Positions 23,275-33,544 of a stretch of DNA of 64,000 bases are shown one piece after another; position 1 is the stretch's first letter; each line of letters opens with the position of its first letter. The translations under genes and the position numbers were made by a program. Source of the DNA: an uncultured Alphaproteobacteria bacterium (GTDB taxonomy: Bacteria; Pseudomonadota; Alphaproteobacteria; HIMB59; GCA-002718135); contig CACKIH010000001.1 of the NCBI GenBank assembly GCA_902600225.1, forward strand, positions 1-64,000, read 5' to 3'. The notes under the pieces were generated by a model, which did no database searches, was not told the origin of the DNA, and saw only the letters and a list, made by a program, of their open reading frames with translations.

Positions 23275-23967
23275 ATGGTAGGTTTTGTTGGTGCGCATGC
23301 AAGAAAAAGAAGAAGAAACAAATATTTATTTATTATATTTATTCTAGCAACATTTGGTATTTTTTTCTATTTTCCCTCCATAGATTTTACAACAGAAGAA
23401 AAACAACCTTTGGATGAAATCATCCCAAGTAATGTTGTCGATGAATCAAGCTTAAGAACTGAAATAGAAGAGTTAAAACTTGAAATATTCCAAAAAGATC
23501 AAAGGTTAAAATTTAGAGATGATCAAATTAAAAATCTTCGCAAAGAAATAAATGATTTAAATAAATCATTTAACACTGTTAAAAATGATTATGAACAATC
23601 CCTAAGCAACATTTCAGATTTAGAGAATAACTCCGAAGAAAACTATTCACAAAATATTGAGCAAATAAATTTGCTTGAAAATCAAATTACTGAATTAAAA
23701 AAACAATTATCAAAGAACAAAAATTTAGTTCTTAAATTAGAAACTGAATTAGCTAATTCTACATCTGCTGAAAATATAGAAGAAGTAAATATTGAAAATT
23801 CAATATTAAAATCAGAAATTAACCAAATTAAAGAAAAAAATCTTAATTTTGAAAAAGAATTAAATAAATTAAAAACAATAATAGAAAATAAAGATTTGGA
23901 AATTGAAAAAAAAGATCAGGAAATAGAAGATTTAATTTATTTAAAAGATTCCCAACATCATGGTTGA
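23275..23967 (+). CDS. Single-TM coiled-coil protein, unknown function
   Basis: Basic N-terminus, one TM segment (YLFIIFILATFGIFFYFP), then long heptad-rich E/K/L coiled coil. Confidence 0.6.
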   Translation: MVGFVGAHARKRRRNKYLFIIFILATFGIFFYFPSIDFTTEEKQPLDEIIPSNVVDESSLRTEIEELKLEIFQKDQRLKFRDDQIKNLRKEINDLNKSFNTVKNDYEQSLSNISDLENNSEENYSQNIEQINLLENQITELKKQLSKNKNLVLKLETELANSTSAENIEEVNIENSILKSEINQIKEKNLNFEKELNKLKTIIENKDLEIEKKDQEIEDLIYLKDSQHHG

Positions 23968-24447
23968 TTATTTATTTTTCTTTCTGAATAAATAAGGCTC
24001 TTCAAAATCTCCAATCCATATACCCTTTTTATCTCGTTTTGCCTCTTCTTCTTCTTCAACATAATCTTTTGAATAATAGCGATAAGCTATCGCCCATCCA
24101 TTCAGAACCATTGCACTATTTAAATCTAAATTATCTTTATAGCAGACTCCAATAAATCTATTATATCGATCCTTACCCTTTGTGATGCATTCAATTTTAT
24201 TATTATCAATTAATTCCTTTAAGAACTTTGTTGATTCCACACCACAATTCCAGACTTTACTATTTTTTTTACATGTTTGATTTGCTTCAGGAGCGTCAAT
24301 AGCATGCAGTCTTATTTTATTTTTATTAATATGTATAGTATCACCATCAATAACTTTTGCTTTTCCAAATATAGTTTTACTAGATGATACTGCGCTTAAT
24401 GAAATTAAGATAAAAAATAAATTAAATATTAAGATTTTTACTACCAT
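23968..24447 (-). CDS. Thermonuclease (SNase-like) family exported nuclease
   Basis: Signal peptide; 'AKVIDGDTIHINKNKIRLHAIDAPEANQTC', 'DRYNRFIGVCY', 'MVLNGWAIAYRYYS'. Confidence 0.93.
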   Translation of the reverse strand: MVVKILIFNLFFILISLSAVSSSKTIFGKAKVIDGDTIHINKNKIRLHAIDAPEANQTCKKNSKVWNCGVESTKFLKELIDNNKIECITKGKDRYNRFIGVCYKDNLDLNSAMVLNGWAIAYRYYSKDYVEEEEEAKRDKKGIWIGDFEEPYLFRKKNK

Positions 24448-24997
24448 CCACTAATAAATCATAAACATATTTTGCATGTGATCTGTTTAAATGTAAATCT
24501 AATGAAGTTTCTTCTTTATCAGTATTATTTCTAATAAAAAGTATTGGTATTTTTATAAATATAGTTTGAGCTACAGAAAAATTAGTTTCCAAAATTTTTT
24601 CTAAGTTTGCGACAAGAAATTTAGAAAGTAAAATAAATACCTTTTCCCCTTCAAGCCGTAAAACAGTTTTATTAAATGAAACATCAGTTATTGCTGTTTT
24701 TTCTGGATTAAGTTTAGATTCTAATTGAGAAATAATTTCATTTTTCTCATTTTCTGGTGTTTCGACTAACCATTCATTAGGACCAAGCCACATAATACTA
24801 ATATTATTATTAAAAATTCTTACATTTGGCTCAATTGGTAAAACCAGGTTTAATACTGAGCCTATATTTTTCATAAATTCTTTATCTGAACTTTTACCTC
24901 GTATATTTATTTTTCCTGATAGAGCTTTTTCTTCTATTGTTACTCCATTGTAATTTTTTTTATTTATATTCAAAACATTACTGTAAGTTAAACTCAT
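24422..24997 (-). CDS. soxG: Sarcosine oxidase subunit gamma
   Basis: 'VRIFNNNISIMWLGPNEWLVETPENE...AITDVSFNKTVLRLEG...LDLHLNRSHAKYVYDLLVDGSKNL'; directly after soxA. Confidence 0.88.
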   Translation of the reverse strand: MSLTYSNVLNINKKNYNGVTIEEKALSGKINIRGKSSDKEFMKNIGSVLNLVLPIEPNVRIFNNNISIMWLGPNEWLVETPENEKNEIISQLESKLNPEKTAITDVSFNKTVLRLEGEKVFILLSKFLVANLEKILETNFSVAQTIFIKIPILFIRNNTDKEETSLDLHLNRSHAKYVYDLLVDGSKNLNI

Positions 24998-27984
24998 TGA
25001 TTAACCCTTTGATTCTCAGGATCAATAAATATTGGACTAGTTATTTCTACTTCAATATTTTCATTTTCCATTGGAGCAATTAAAACACTTCCTTTTTTTT
25101 CAAGACCACCTTTGATTAAAGCTAAAGCAAAAGAACTTTTTAAATTAGGTGAATAGTAACTAGAGGTCACGTGACCAACCATTTTCATAGGTAGGGCAGT
25201 TATTTCTTCAACCAATTGAGATCCTTCTTCAAGAACCTTATTTGGATCTTTAGTTCTTAATCCAACTAATTGTTTCCTATCTTTTTTAATAGTGTCACTT
25301 CTATATAATGCCCTTTTACCAACAAAATCATATTTCTTCTTACTAACTATCCAGTCCATATCCAGATCTATTGGTGTCACTGATCCATCTGTTTCTTGAC
25401 CAACAATAATAAATCCTTTTTCAGCACGAAGTACATGCATCGCTTCAGTACCATATGGCGTAATATTAAATTCCTTACCTTTATCTATACAAAGTTCCCA
25501 AAGATTTTTAGCATAACCAGATGGAACATTTATTTCGTAACACATTTCACCTGTAAAACTTATACGCATGACTCTACATTTTATTCCGTCAATATTAATA
25601 TTCTTAAAACTCATATGAGGAAAATTTTCTTTTGAGAAATCAAAATCTGGAACTAATTTTTGCATTAATTTTTTTGAATTTGGGCCATTTAAGCTTATCG
25701 TTCCATAATTTTCTGTTACGGATGTTAAATATACTTCTAACTCTGGCCATTCTGTTTGCAACCAATCTTCTAATTTTGACATTACTGATGCCGCATTTCC
25801 TGTAGTTGTTGACATAAGATAGTGATACTCATCTAATCTAGTTGTTACACCATCATCAATAACCATCCCATCGTCGCCTAACATTACACCGTATCGACAT
25901 TTTCCAATTTCTAATTTTGACCAAGAATTTGTGTAAATTCTATTTAAGAATTCGCTAACATCTCTTCCCTTAATATCTATTTTACCAAGCGTTGATGCAT
26001 CTAATATCCCTAGACTATCTCTAGTTGCTTTTACTTCTCTATTTAAAGCAGACTGAAAACTTTCATTCCTTTGAGGATAATACCAGGCTCTTTTCCATTG
26101 ACCTACATCCTCAAATAAAGCTTCATTATCAATATGCCATTGATGCATTGGACTTGTTCTCTCTAAATCAAAAAATTCTTTAATATGACGTCCAGCAATT
26201 GCTCCAAATGTTACTGGCTTATATGGTAAACGAAATGTTGTTGTACCTAATTCGGAAATTTCAGTATTTGTTAACTCTGATATTATTCCAAGTGCATTAA
26301 CATTACTGGTCTTGCCTTGATCAGTTGCCATTCCTGTAGTTGTATATCGTTTGACATGTTCAATGGATTGAAAACCCTCTTTTAAAGCTAGTTTAATATC
26401 TTTTGCTGTTACATCGTTTTGAAAATCTACAAACATTTTTGTTCGTGAGATACTGTTCTTTGATGTAATCCAAACATTTTCGTGTTTGCCTTGCTTTAGA
26501 TCATCTGATTTGTAATTTACTTCGCCAAGTTCATTTTGCTGATTATCATTTAAATATTTATTAGTATCTTCTTGAGTTTTTAATAATATTTCATTTAAAT
26601 TATAATCACCATTACAGCTTCCAACACACAATGTATCTTGATAAACTTCATTAGGAATAAAACTTCCATCTACATCTCTAAATTTGAGTTTTCCTTTTGA
26701 TTGAGTAAATAAATGAACAGTAGGAGTCCAACCACCAGCAATTGCTAAAAGATCGCATTTAATATTAATAGAAGATTTTTCATTATTGTTTTCAGTTTTT
26801 ATTTTTCTTAATTTAACCTCTCTAACTTTTAATCTTCCAATAGTATCACTAATTTCATAACCATTTAGTATAGTAATACCTAATTTATTTGCTTTTTTAG
26901 GGTAATATCCATCACTACTATCTCTTGTATCGACAATAGCCTCTACTTTTATACCCTGTTCAAAAAAATCTATTGCAGTTTCATAGGCACTATCATTGTT
27001 TGTAAAAAAAACTAAATTTTTTCCAGGTGCAACTCCATACTTATTTAAGTATTTTTTTGCACTGTTAGAAAGCATAATACCAGGCCTGTCATTATTGTTA
27101 AATATTATTGGTCGTTCAATTGCGCCAGTTGCTAAAATAACTTTCTTTGATCTAATTTTCCAAATTCTTTCTTTAATATCATTTTTTTTATTTAAACCTT
27201 TTTCTGGATCAATTTCTTGAACTGCTAGTAATAAATTATAATTCAAGTATGCAAAACAAGTTGTATTTTTAACTATTTTTACATTTGAATTTTTAGAAAG
27301 TTTATCAACTAATTTATTTTTCCATTCATTAATCGGTAAATTATCAATTTTAATGTCTTGATTTTTTGAAGATAAAATTTCACCACCGAGATCCTCTTCT
27401 TGCTCGATTAGTAAAACTTTATAATTTTTATTCGCTGCAATTTCTGCTGAAATTAATCCACTCACTCCTGCTCCAACAATTAGAATATCACAATGATAAT
27501 GAAAATGTTCGTATTTGTGGGGATCATCTTTTTTTGGAGATTTACCAAGTCCTGCAGCGTGTCTTATAAAAAATTCATATGCTTTCCAAAACTTTGGCGG
27601 CCACATAAAGGTCTTGTAATAAAACCCTGCAGGAAAAAATGGGGATAGTAAATCATTTATAGCGCCAGCATCAAATTTCACTGACGGCCAATTATTTTGA
27701 CTAAAAGCTTTTAACCCATCATATATTTGTACTTCAGTTACTCTTCTATTAGGTTCGGTATATTCTTTGGTTTCAAGCTGAACTATTCCATTAGGTTCTT
27801 CACTACCTGCGGTATAAATACCCCGCGGTCGATGATATTTAAAACTTCTTCCAACTAAATGAACATCATTTGCAAGAAGTGCAGAAGCTAGGGTGTCACC
27901 TTCAAATCCAAAATATTCTTTATTATCAAAATAGAACCTAACAGACTTATTATTTTCTAGATTTTTATTATTTTTGTATCGCAT
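24994..27984 (-). CDS. soxA: Sarcosine oxidase subunit alpha
   Basis: N-terminal 2Fe-2S-like domain (GDTLASALLANDVHLVGRSFKYHRPRGIYTAGSEEPNGIV), NAD/FAD domain (ILIVGAGVSGLISAEIA), C-terminal GcvT domain. Confidence 0.96.
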   Translation of the reverse strand: MRYKNNKNLENNKSVRFYFDNKEYFGFEGDTLASALLANDVHLVGRSFKYHRPRGIYTAGSEEPNGIVQLETKEYTEPNRRVTEVQIYDGLKAFSQNNWPSVKFDAGAINDLLSPFFPAGFYYKTFMWPPKFWKAYEFFIRHAAGLGKSPKKDDPHKYEHFHYHCDILIVGAGVSGLISAEIAANKNYKVLLIEQEEDLGGEILSSKNQDIKIDNLPINEWKNKLVDKLSKNSNVKIVKNTTCFAYLNYNLLLAVQEIDPEKGLNKKNDIKERIWKIRSKKVILATGAIERPIIFNNNDRPGIMLSNSAKKYLNKYGVAPGKNLVFFTNNDSAYETAIDFFEQGIKVEAIVDTRDSSDGYYPKKANKLGITILNGYEISDTIGRLKVREVKLRKIKTENNNEKSSINIKCDLLAIAGGWTPTVHLFTQSKGKLKFRDVDGSFIPNEVYQDTLCVGSCNGDYNLNEILLKTQEDTNKYLNDNQQNELGEVNYKSDDLKQGKHENVWITSKNSISRTKMFVDFQNDVTAKDIKLALKEGFQSIEHVKRYTTTGMATDQGKTSNVNALGIISELTNTEISELGTTTFRLPYKPVTFGAIAGRHIKEFFDLERTSPMHQWHIDNEALFEDVGQWKRAWYYPQRNESFQSALNREVKATRDSLGILDASTLGKIDIKGRDVSEFLNRIYTNSWSKLEIGKCRYGVMLGDDGMVIDDGVTTRLDEYHYLMSTTTGNAASVMSKLEDWLQTEWPELEVYLTSVTENYGTISLNGPNSKKLMQKLVPDFDFSKENFPHMSFKNINIDGIKCRVMRISFTGEMCYEINVPSGYAKNLWELCIDKGKEFNITPYGTEAMHVLRAEKGFIIVGQETDGSVTPIDLDMDWIVSKKKYDFVGKRALYRSDTIKKDRKQLVGLRTKDPNKVLEEGSQLVEEITALPMKMVGHVTSSYYSPNLKSSFALALIKGGLEKKGSVLIAPMENENIEVEITSPIFIDPENQRVNQ

Positions 27985-27992
27985 CTTTATTT

Positions 27993-28349
27993 TTAAAACC
28001 TATCTTTTTTCGATGTTGATAAATTCCCTGATCCAATACTTGGCTCACCTGAAGGAGTAGCTGGAATATTTGCTTTTAATATGGGAGGAGCTTCTCCCAT
28101 TTTATATACTGCAAGAATTTCATCGGTTGCTGTATTTCTTGCTAAATTAAACCATTGTCTACATCCATATTCATGGTTCCATCTTTCATAATGAATACCT
28201 TTTTCGTTCTTTCGCAAGAATAAATATTCTGCCCATTGATCATCAGAGAGTTCAGGAGGATTTTTTGGTCTTGCAATATGCGCTTCACCTCCACAAGAAA
28301 ATTCAGCTTGATCTCTTTCTCCACAGTATGGGCAATTTATTAAAAACAT
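27993..28349 (-). CDS. soxD: Sarcosine oxidase subunit delta
   Basis: 'LINCPYCGERDQAEFSCGGEAHIARP...HEYGCRQWFNLARNTATDEILAVYKMGE' conserved Zn-binding subunit. Confidence 0.96.
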   Translation of the reverse strand: MFLINCPYCGERDQAEFSCGGEAHIARPKNPPELSDDQWAEYLFLRKNEKGIHYERWNHEYGCRQWFNLARNTATDEILAVYKMGEAPPILKANIPATPSGEPSIGSGNLSTSKKDRF

Positions 28350-28352
28350 GAT

Positions 28353-29612
28353 TTAATGTGCTACGGCAGCTGCACCATGTTCATCAACTAATTCACCACT
28401 AGAAAATCTATTTATTGTAAAAGGAGCATTTAATTCATGTGCTTGATCATTAGCTATAGTGTGAGCAAATACCCAACCTGAACCTGGTGTTGCTTTAAAA
28501 CCACCAGTTCCCCAACCACAATTAAAATATAATCCATTTATGTGCGTCTTACTGATAATGGGGCTTGCATCAGGACAAATATCTACAATTCCTCCCCAAT
28601 GACGAAGCATTTTCATTCTAGAAAATATTGGAAACAATTCAACTATTGCCATTAATGTATCTTCAACAATGTTAAAGCCACCTCTTTGAGTATATGAAGT
28701 GTATCCATCTGTTCCAGCACCAATAACTAGTTCTCCTTTATCTGACTGAGATACATACGCATGAATTGTATTGGACATTACTACAGTATCAATGACTGGT
28801 TTTACTGGTTCTGAAACTAGTGCTTGTAATGGTTTACTCTCCAAAGGTAATTTGATACTCGCCATATTGGCAATAACACTGGTATGCCCTGCAGCAGCTA
28901 TTCCAATTTTATTTGAATTAATGGTTCCTTTTGTTGTTTCAATACCAGTTACATTTCCATTTTTTACATTAATACCAGTTACTTCACAATTTTGAATTAT
29001 ATCAACTCCCATTTCATCAGCTCCTCTTGCATAACCCCATGCAACAGCATCATGTCTTGCAGTTCCTGCTCTTCTTTGCAGCGTTGCTCCTAAAACAGGA
29101 TATCTAATGTTTGGTGAAGTATTTATTATTGGACAAAATTCTTTAACTTTCTTTGTATCAAGCCATTCACAATCGATATCATTTAGTCTGTTTGCATGCC
29201 ACCGTCTTTTTAATTCTCTTACATCATGAAGATTATGAGCAACATTCAAAACCCCTCTTTGAGAAAACATTACGTTGTAATTTAATTCTTGAGACATACC
29301 TTCCCAAAGTTTTAATGCATGCTCGTATAAAGCTGCACTTTGATCCCATAAATAGTTTGATCTAATTATAGTGGTATTTCGCCCTGTATTTCCACCGCCT
29401 ATCCAACCTTTTTCAATTACTGCAATATTATTAATTCCATGGTTTTTTGCTAAATAGTAAGCAGTAGTTAAACCGTGTCCACCACCACCGACAATTATTG
29501 CATCATAACTTTTTTTTGGCTCAGGACTATTCCACGTCTTTTGCCAATTCTCATGATGATTTAAAGCATTTCTAGCAATAGATAGAAATGAGTATTTATT
29601 TTTATTAAACAT
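28353..29612 (-). CDS. soxB: Sarcosine oxidase subunit beta
   Basis: '[53 protein letters not shown]...[18 protein letters not shown]'. Confidence 0.97.
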   Translation of the reverse strand: MFNKNKYSFLSIARNALNHHENWQKTWNSPEPKKSYDAIIVGGGGHGLTTAYYLAKNHGINNIAVIEKGWIGGGNTGRNTTIIRSNYLWDQSAALYEHALKLWEGMSQELNYNVMFSQRGVLNVAHNLHDVRELKRRWHANRLNDIDCEWLDTKKVKEFCPIINTSPNIRYPVLGATLQRRAGTARHDAVAWGYARGADEMGVDIIQNCEVTGINVKNGNVTGIETTKGTINSNKIGIAAAGHTSVIANMASIKLPLESKPLQALVSEPVKPVIDTVVMSNTIHAYVSQSDKGELVIGAGTDGYTSYTQRGGFNIVEDTLMAIVELFPIFSRMKMLRHWGGIVDICPDASPIISKTHINGLYFNCGWGTGGFKATPGSGWVFAHTIANDQAHELNAPFTINRFSSGELVDEHGAAAVAH

Positions 29613-29632
29613 TATGACTCTTTATAGCAGTT

Positions 29633-31306
29633 TTAAAAAAGACCTTCAATTTCTCCATGGTCATTTAGCTTTATCGAATTTGCCGCAGGAACACTTGGTA
29701 GACCCGGCATGGTCATAATATCTCCGCAAACAACTACTATAAATTCTGCCCCTGATGACAATCTTACCTCTCTAATAGGTAAAACGTGGCCAGTAGGCGC
29801 ACCTTTTAAATTAGGGTCAGTTGAAAAACTATATTGAGTCTTTGCAATGCAAACAGGTAATTTGCCAAATCCTTTAGTTTCAAAATCCTTCAATTGTTGA
29901 CGTACTTTCGTGTCTGCAACAACTTCACTTGCGTGATAAATCTCTTGTGCAATTTTTTCTATTTTTTTGAATAGAGTTAAATCATCTTCATATAAAAATT
30001 TAAATGTATTCTTATTATCTTCACAAATATCTATTACATTTTGAGCTAATTCAGTTGCACCGTCACCACCATCGGACCAGTGAGTACACATAGAAGCCTT
30101 GACTCCTTGAGTTGTACAAAAACTTAGAACGGCATCAACTTCAGCTTTAGCATCAGTGACAAAATGATTAATAGCAACAGTTACTGGTAATCCAAATTTT
30201 CTAACATTATTAATATGTCTTTCTAGATTTACTAAACCTTTTTTAAGAGCATTTACATTTTCATTTTTTAAATCTTCTTTTGAAACATCGCCATGCATTT
30301 TTAGTGCTCTAATTGTAGCTACCAAAACCACACAATCAGGTTTTAAATTTGATTTTCTACATTTTATATCAAGGAATTTTTCTGCTCCTAGATCAGCTCC
30401 AAAGCCTGCTTCAGTTACAACGTAATCACTTAATTTTAAACTAGCTTTAGTTGCAATTACAGAATTGCAACCATGGGCAATATTTGCAAATGGCCCACCA
30501 TGAATTATAGCAGGATTATTTTCTAACGTTTGTGTTATGTTGGGCCTAATGGCATCTTTTAATAATACTGTCATTGGACCTTCTGCCTTTAAATCTTTTG
30601 CATAAATAGCTTTTTTGTCTCGTGTATAAGCAATAGTTATATTTCCAATTCTCTCTTCAAGATCTTTTAAATCTTTTGCTAAGCAGAAAATTGCCATTAT
30701 CTCCGATGCAACAGTAATATCAAAACCATCTTGTCTAGGATATCCATTTGCAACTCCTCCTAAATCAACAACAATAGATCTAAGTGATCTATCATTCATA
30801 TCCATTACTCTCTTCCAAACAACTCTTCTAACATCAATATTTAATTTATTTCCCCAGTAGATATGATTATCAATCAATGCAGAAAGTAAATTATGAGCGG
30901 ATGTAATTGCATGAAAATCTCCAGTAAAATGTAAATTAATTTGCTCCATTGGTACTACTTGAGCATAGCCTCCACCAGCTGCACCACCTTTCATGCCGAA
31001 TGATGGTCCAAGACTCGGCTCTCTTAAACAAACTATTGATTTCTTTCCTAGTTTATTAAGACCATCACTTAATCCAACAGAAGTTGTTGTTTTACCTTCT
31101 CCTGCTGGTGTTGGAGTTATTGCTGAGACTAGAACAAGTTTACCATCTTTATTTTTATTAAGTGACTCTATGTACTCCAAGTTTATTTTTGCTATATGAC
31201 GACCCATAGGACTGAAGGCTTCAGGTGTGTCTGGTACATCAAGCCCTTTTAGAATTTCACTAATAGGCTTCATTTTAGCTTTTCTTGCTATTTCAATATC
31301 TGACAT
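29633..31306 (-). CDS. fhs: Formate-tetrahydrofolate ligase
   Basis: '[72 protein letters not shown]'. Confidence 0.98.
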   Translation of the reverse strand: MSDIEIARKAKMKPISEILKGLDVPDTPEAFSPMGRHIAKINLEYIESLNKNKDGKLVLVSAITPTPAGEGKTTTSVGLSDGLNKLGKKSIVCLREPSLGPSFGMKGGAAGGGYAQVVPMEQINLHFTGDFHAITSAHNLLSALIDNHIYWGNKLNIDVRRVVWKRVMDMNDRSLRSIVVDLGGVANGYPRQDGFDITVASEIMAIFCLAKDLKDLEERIGNITIAYTRDKKAIYAKDLKAEGPMTVLLKDAIRPNITQTLENNPAIIHGGPFANIAHGCNSVIATKASLKLSDYVVTEAGFGADLGAEKFLDIKCRKSNLKPDCVVLVATIRALKMHGDVSKEDLKNENVNALKKGLVNLERHINNVRKFGLPVTVAINHFVTDAKAEVDAVLSFCTTQGVKASMCTHWSDGGDGATELAQNVIDICEDNKNTFKFLYEDDLTLFKKIEKIAQEIYHASEVVADTKVRQQLKDFETKGFGKLPVCIAKTQYSFSTDPNLKGAPTGHVLPIREVRLSSGAEFIVVVCGDIMTMPGLPSVPAANSIKLNDHGEIEGLF

Positions 31307-31399
31307 GAGACTCCTTAATTATTAGATTCTTAATCTATAAATTAACTTAAATATCAAACAACTTTTGTTTCACTAAAAGATAAAAAAATTGTGAAGAAG

Positions 31400-32293
31400 C
31401 TAATTTAACTCGAATTTCTGTTTATTATTATAAGAAAAATCTGAGCTATTAAATTGATTTAACCACTCTGATGTTTTTTTCATACCACCAAACGCATAGA
31501 AGTGTATTTTTTCAAGTTTAGAGTCTTTGTTTATTTCGCTATGTTCAGCAAGATCATAAATTAATTTGTCAGGAGTACTCAATGTTGCAAGTTTAGTTAA
31601 ATTAAAAGCTTGTTTTGTAATAAATCTTAAAGAATTTCCAATACCGCAAGACCTTGCATAATTTACTAATGTTTTAATAGAGGCTGGACCTGGTATCCCA
31701 GCGTGGATTGGTAATTTATTTCCAATTTTTACTAAGTGTTTTTCCCAGTCGATTAAAGATTTAGCTTCAAAAAAAAATTGTGTTGCTAAATACATTTTAA
31801 AATCAACATTTTTTGCAAAATCATTCTTCTGTTTAATTGCTAAATCCAAATTTTCATTTGAAATATCTGGGCTTCCTTCGGGATGTCCAGCCACACCTAC
31901 AAATTGATAATTATATTTTGAAAGAAAATCTGTTTTTAAAACATCAATTGAGGAAGAGATTTCGCCAGCTTGATTTCCACCACCACCAATAATTAAAATT
32001 TTTGAACACCCAGATTCATTTGCAAGTTCACCAATATATTTTTCTAAGTCATTTTTATTTACAATAGTTCTCGCAGGCAAATGAGGTATAACATCATAAC
32101 CTTCTAATTTTAATTTTTTTGCCGTTCTAATAACATTTTTTGAATTTTCATCTGGTAAATAAGTTATATAAACGTCATGATTTTTATTAAGAAATTCAGA
32201 AAAGCCTCCATATTTTTCGTAAACATTTGGAGTTGTTTCTATAGAATAACTATTGAGAAAATTTTTAACAATATTAATGGTTTCTTTAGACAT
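31400..32293 (-). CDS. Methylenetetrahydrofolate reductase-like (MetF family) protein
   Basis: TIM-barrel MetF-like motifs: 'GYDVIPHLPARTI', 'ILIIGGGGNQAGEI', 'VGVAGHPEGSPDI', 'MYLATQFFFEAKSLIDW', 'IHAGIPGPASIKTL'; divergent from standard MetF. Confidence 0.82.
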   Translation of the reverse strand: MSKETINIVKNFLNSYSIETTPNVYEKYGGFSEFLNKNHDVYITYLPDENSKNVIRTAKKLKLEGYDVIPHLPARTIVNKNDLEKYIGELANESGCSKILIIGGGGNQAGEISSSIDVLKTDFLSKYNYQFVGVAGHPEGSPDISNENLDLAIKQKNDFAKNVDFKMYLATQFFFEAKSLIDWEKHLVKIGNKLPIHAGIPGPASIKTLVNYARSCGIGNSLRFITKQAFNLTKLATLSTPDKLIYDLAEHSEINKDSKLEKIHFYAFGGMKKTSEWLNQFNSSDFSYNNKQKFELN

Positions 32294-32326
32294 AAATTTT
32301 TAAAGTTTTTTATATTAATTAGATAA

Positions 32327-33262
32327 ATGAACAACAAGTACTTTACTATAATTACTTTTTATCAATTCAAAATAATTAAAGATAAAAATGATATCATCAC
32401 TAAACTTAAAGATTTTTGCAAATTTAATAAAATAAAAGGTACAATATTGATTGCTGATGAAGGCATTAATGGAACAATAGCTGGATTAGATAAAAACATA
32501 AATTCTTTCATTCTATATCTTGAAAATTTTAGTTTTGAGAAACTTAATCTTAAACGATCAAAATATAAATATATGCCTTTTCAAAAACTAAAAATTAGAA
32601 ATAAAAATGAAATAGTCACACTTAGAACTAAATTTGCCGATCCTACAAAAATATCTGGAAAAAAAGTTAAATACAATGAATGGAATCAACTAATTAAAGA
32701 CAAAGACACTATTGTGATTGATGTAAGAAATGAATTTGAGGTTAAAATAGGATCTTTTGAAGGGGCAATTAATCCAAAAACTAAAAGTTTCACTGACTTT
32801 AAATCTTTTGTTCAAAAAAAACTAAATAAGTCAAAAGACAAAAAAATTGCAATGTATTGCACTGGAGGTATCAGGTGTGAAAAGGCTTCATCATATATGA
32901 TGATGAAGGGTTTTAAAAATGTTGCTCAGTTAGACGGAGGTATACTAAAGTATTTAGAAAAAACTCCAAAAAAAGATTCAATGTGGAATGGTGAATGTTT
33001 CGTATTTGATGGAAGAGTATCTTTGAAAAATGAATTAAAATATGGAACTTACAAACTTTGTTATGCTTGTCGGTTACCCATTAGTATTAAAGATACTTAT
33101 AATATATATTATAAACCAGGTGTATCTTGTCATAATTGTTTTGATAAAACATCTGAAGAAAAGAAAAAAAACTTACTTGAAAGAAATAAACAAATTAAAC
33201 TTGATAAAAAAAGAGGAAATTTTAACCGTTTTATTAAGCAGTCAATTTCTGATTATGAATAA
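32327..33262 (+). CDS. trhO: TrhO/YceA rhodanese-family tRNA U34 hydroxylase
   Basis: 'LIADEGINGTIAG', 'IVIDVRNEFEVKIGSFEGAINP', 'AMYCTGGIRCEKASSYMMMKGF', C-terminal Cys-rich region. Confidence 0.93.
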   Translation: MNNKYFTIITFYQFKIIKDKNDIITKLKDFCKFNKIKGTILIADEGINGTIAGLDKNINSFILYLENFSFEKLNLKRSKYKYMPFQKLKIRNKNEIVTLRTKFADPTKISGKKVKYNEWNQLIKDKDTIVIDVRNEFEVKIGSFEGAINPKTKSFTDFKSFVQKKLNKSKDKKIAMYCTGGIRCEKASSYMMMKGFKNVAQLDGGILKYLEKTPKKDSMWNGECFVFDGRVSLKNELKYGTYKLCYACRLPISIKDTYNIYYKPGVSCHNCFDKTSEEKKKNLLERNKQIKLDKKRGNFNRFIKQSISDYE

Positions 33263-33303
33263 ATAATACTTTATTTCATATAATTATTCTGTATAGACAC
33301 CTC

Positions 33304-33498
33304 ATGGCAAAAAAAACTTCATTCGCTCTTAAACAACTAGTACCTGAAGAAAATCCAAAAACAGGAACTAAGTATATTGTAAGAAAACCGACAAAAGGAT
33401 TGAAAGTTGCTGAAAAGCTTCGAATGAAAAAATATGATCCTGTGTTAAAAAAACACGTTTGGTTCGTTGAGAAAAAAATGCCTCCTCATAGTAAATAA
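33304..33498 (+). CDS. rpmG: Ribosomal protein bL33, divergent
   Basis: Basic 64-aa protein; 'KYIVRKPTKGLKVAEKLRMKKYDPVLKKHVWFVEKK' matches the bL33 C-terminal half. Confidence 0.75.
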   Translation: MAKKTSFALKQLVPEENPKTGTKYIVRKPTKGLKVAEKLRMKKYDPVLKKHVWFVEKKMPPHSK

Positions 33499-33544
33499 TT
33501 GATTTACCTCTTTAATTTATCCTAAATTAACATAACTTAAACTC

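Noticed and set aside
25396-27569. Several + strand ORFs inside soxA
   Set aside because: Antisense to soxA with no motif or RBS.
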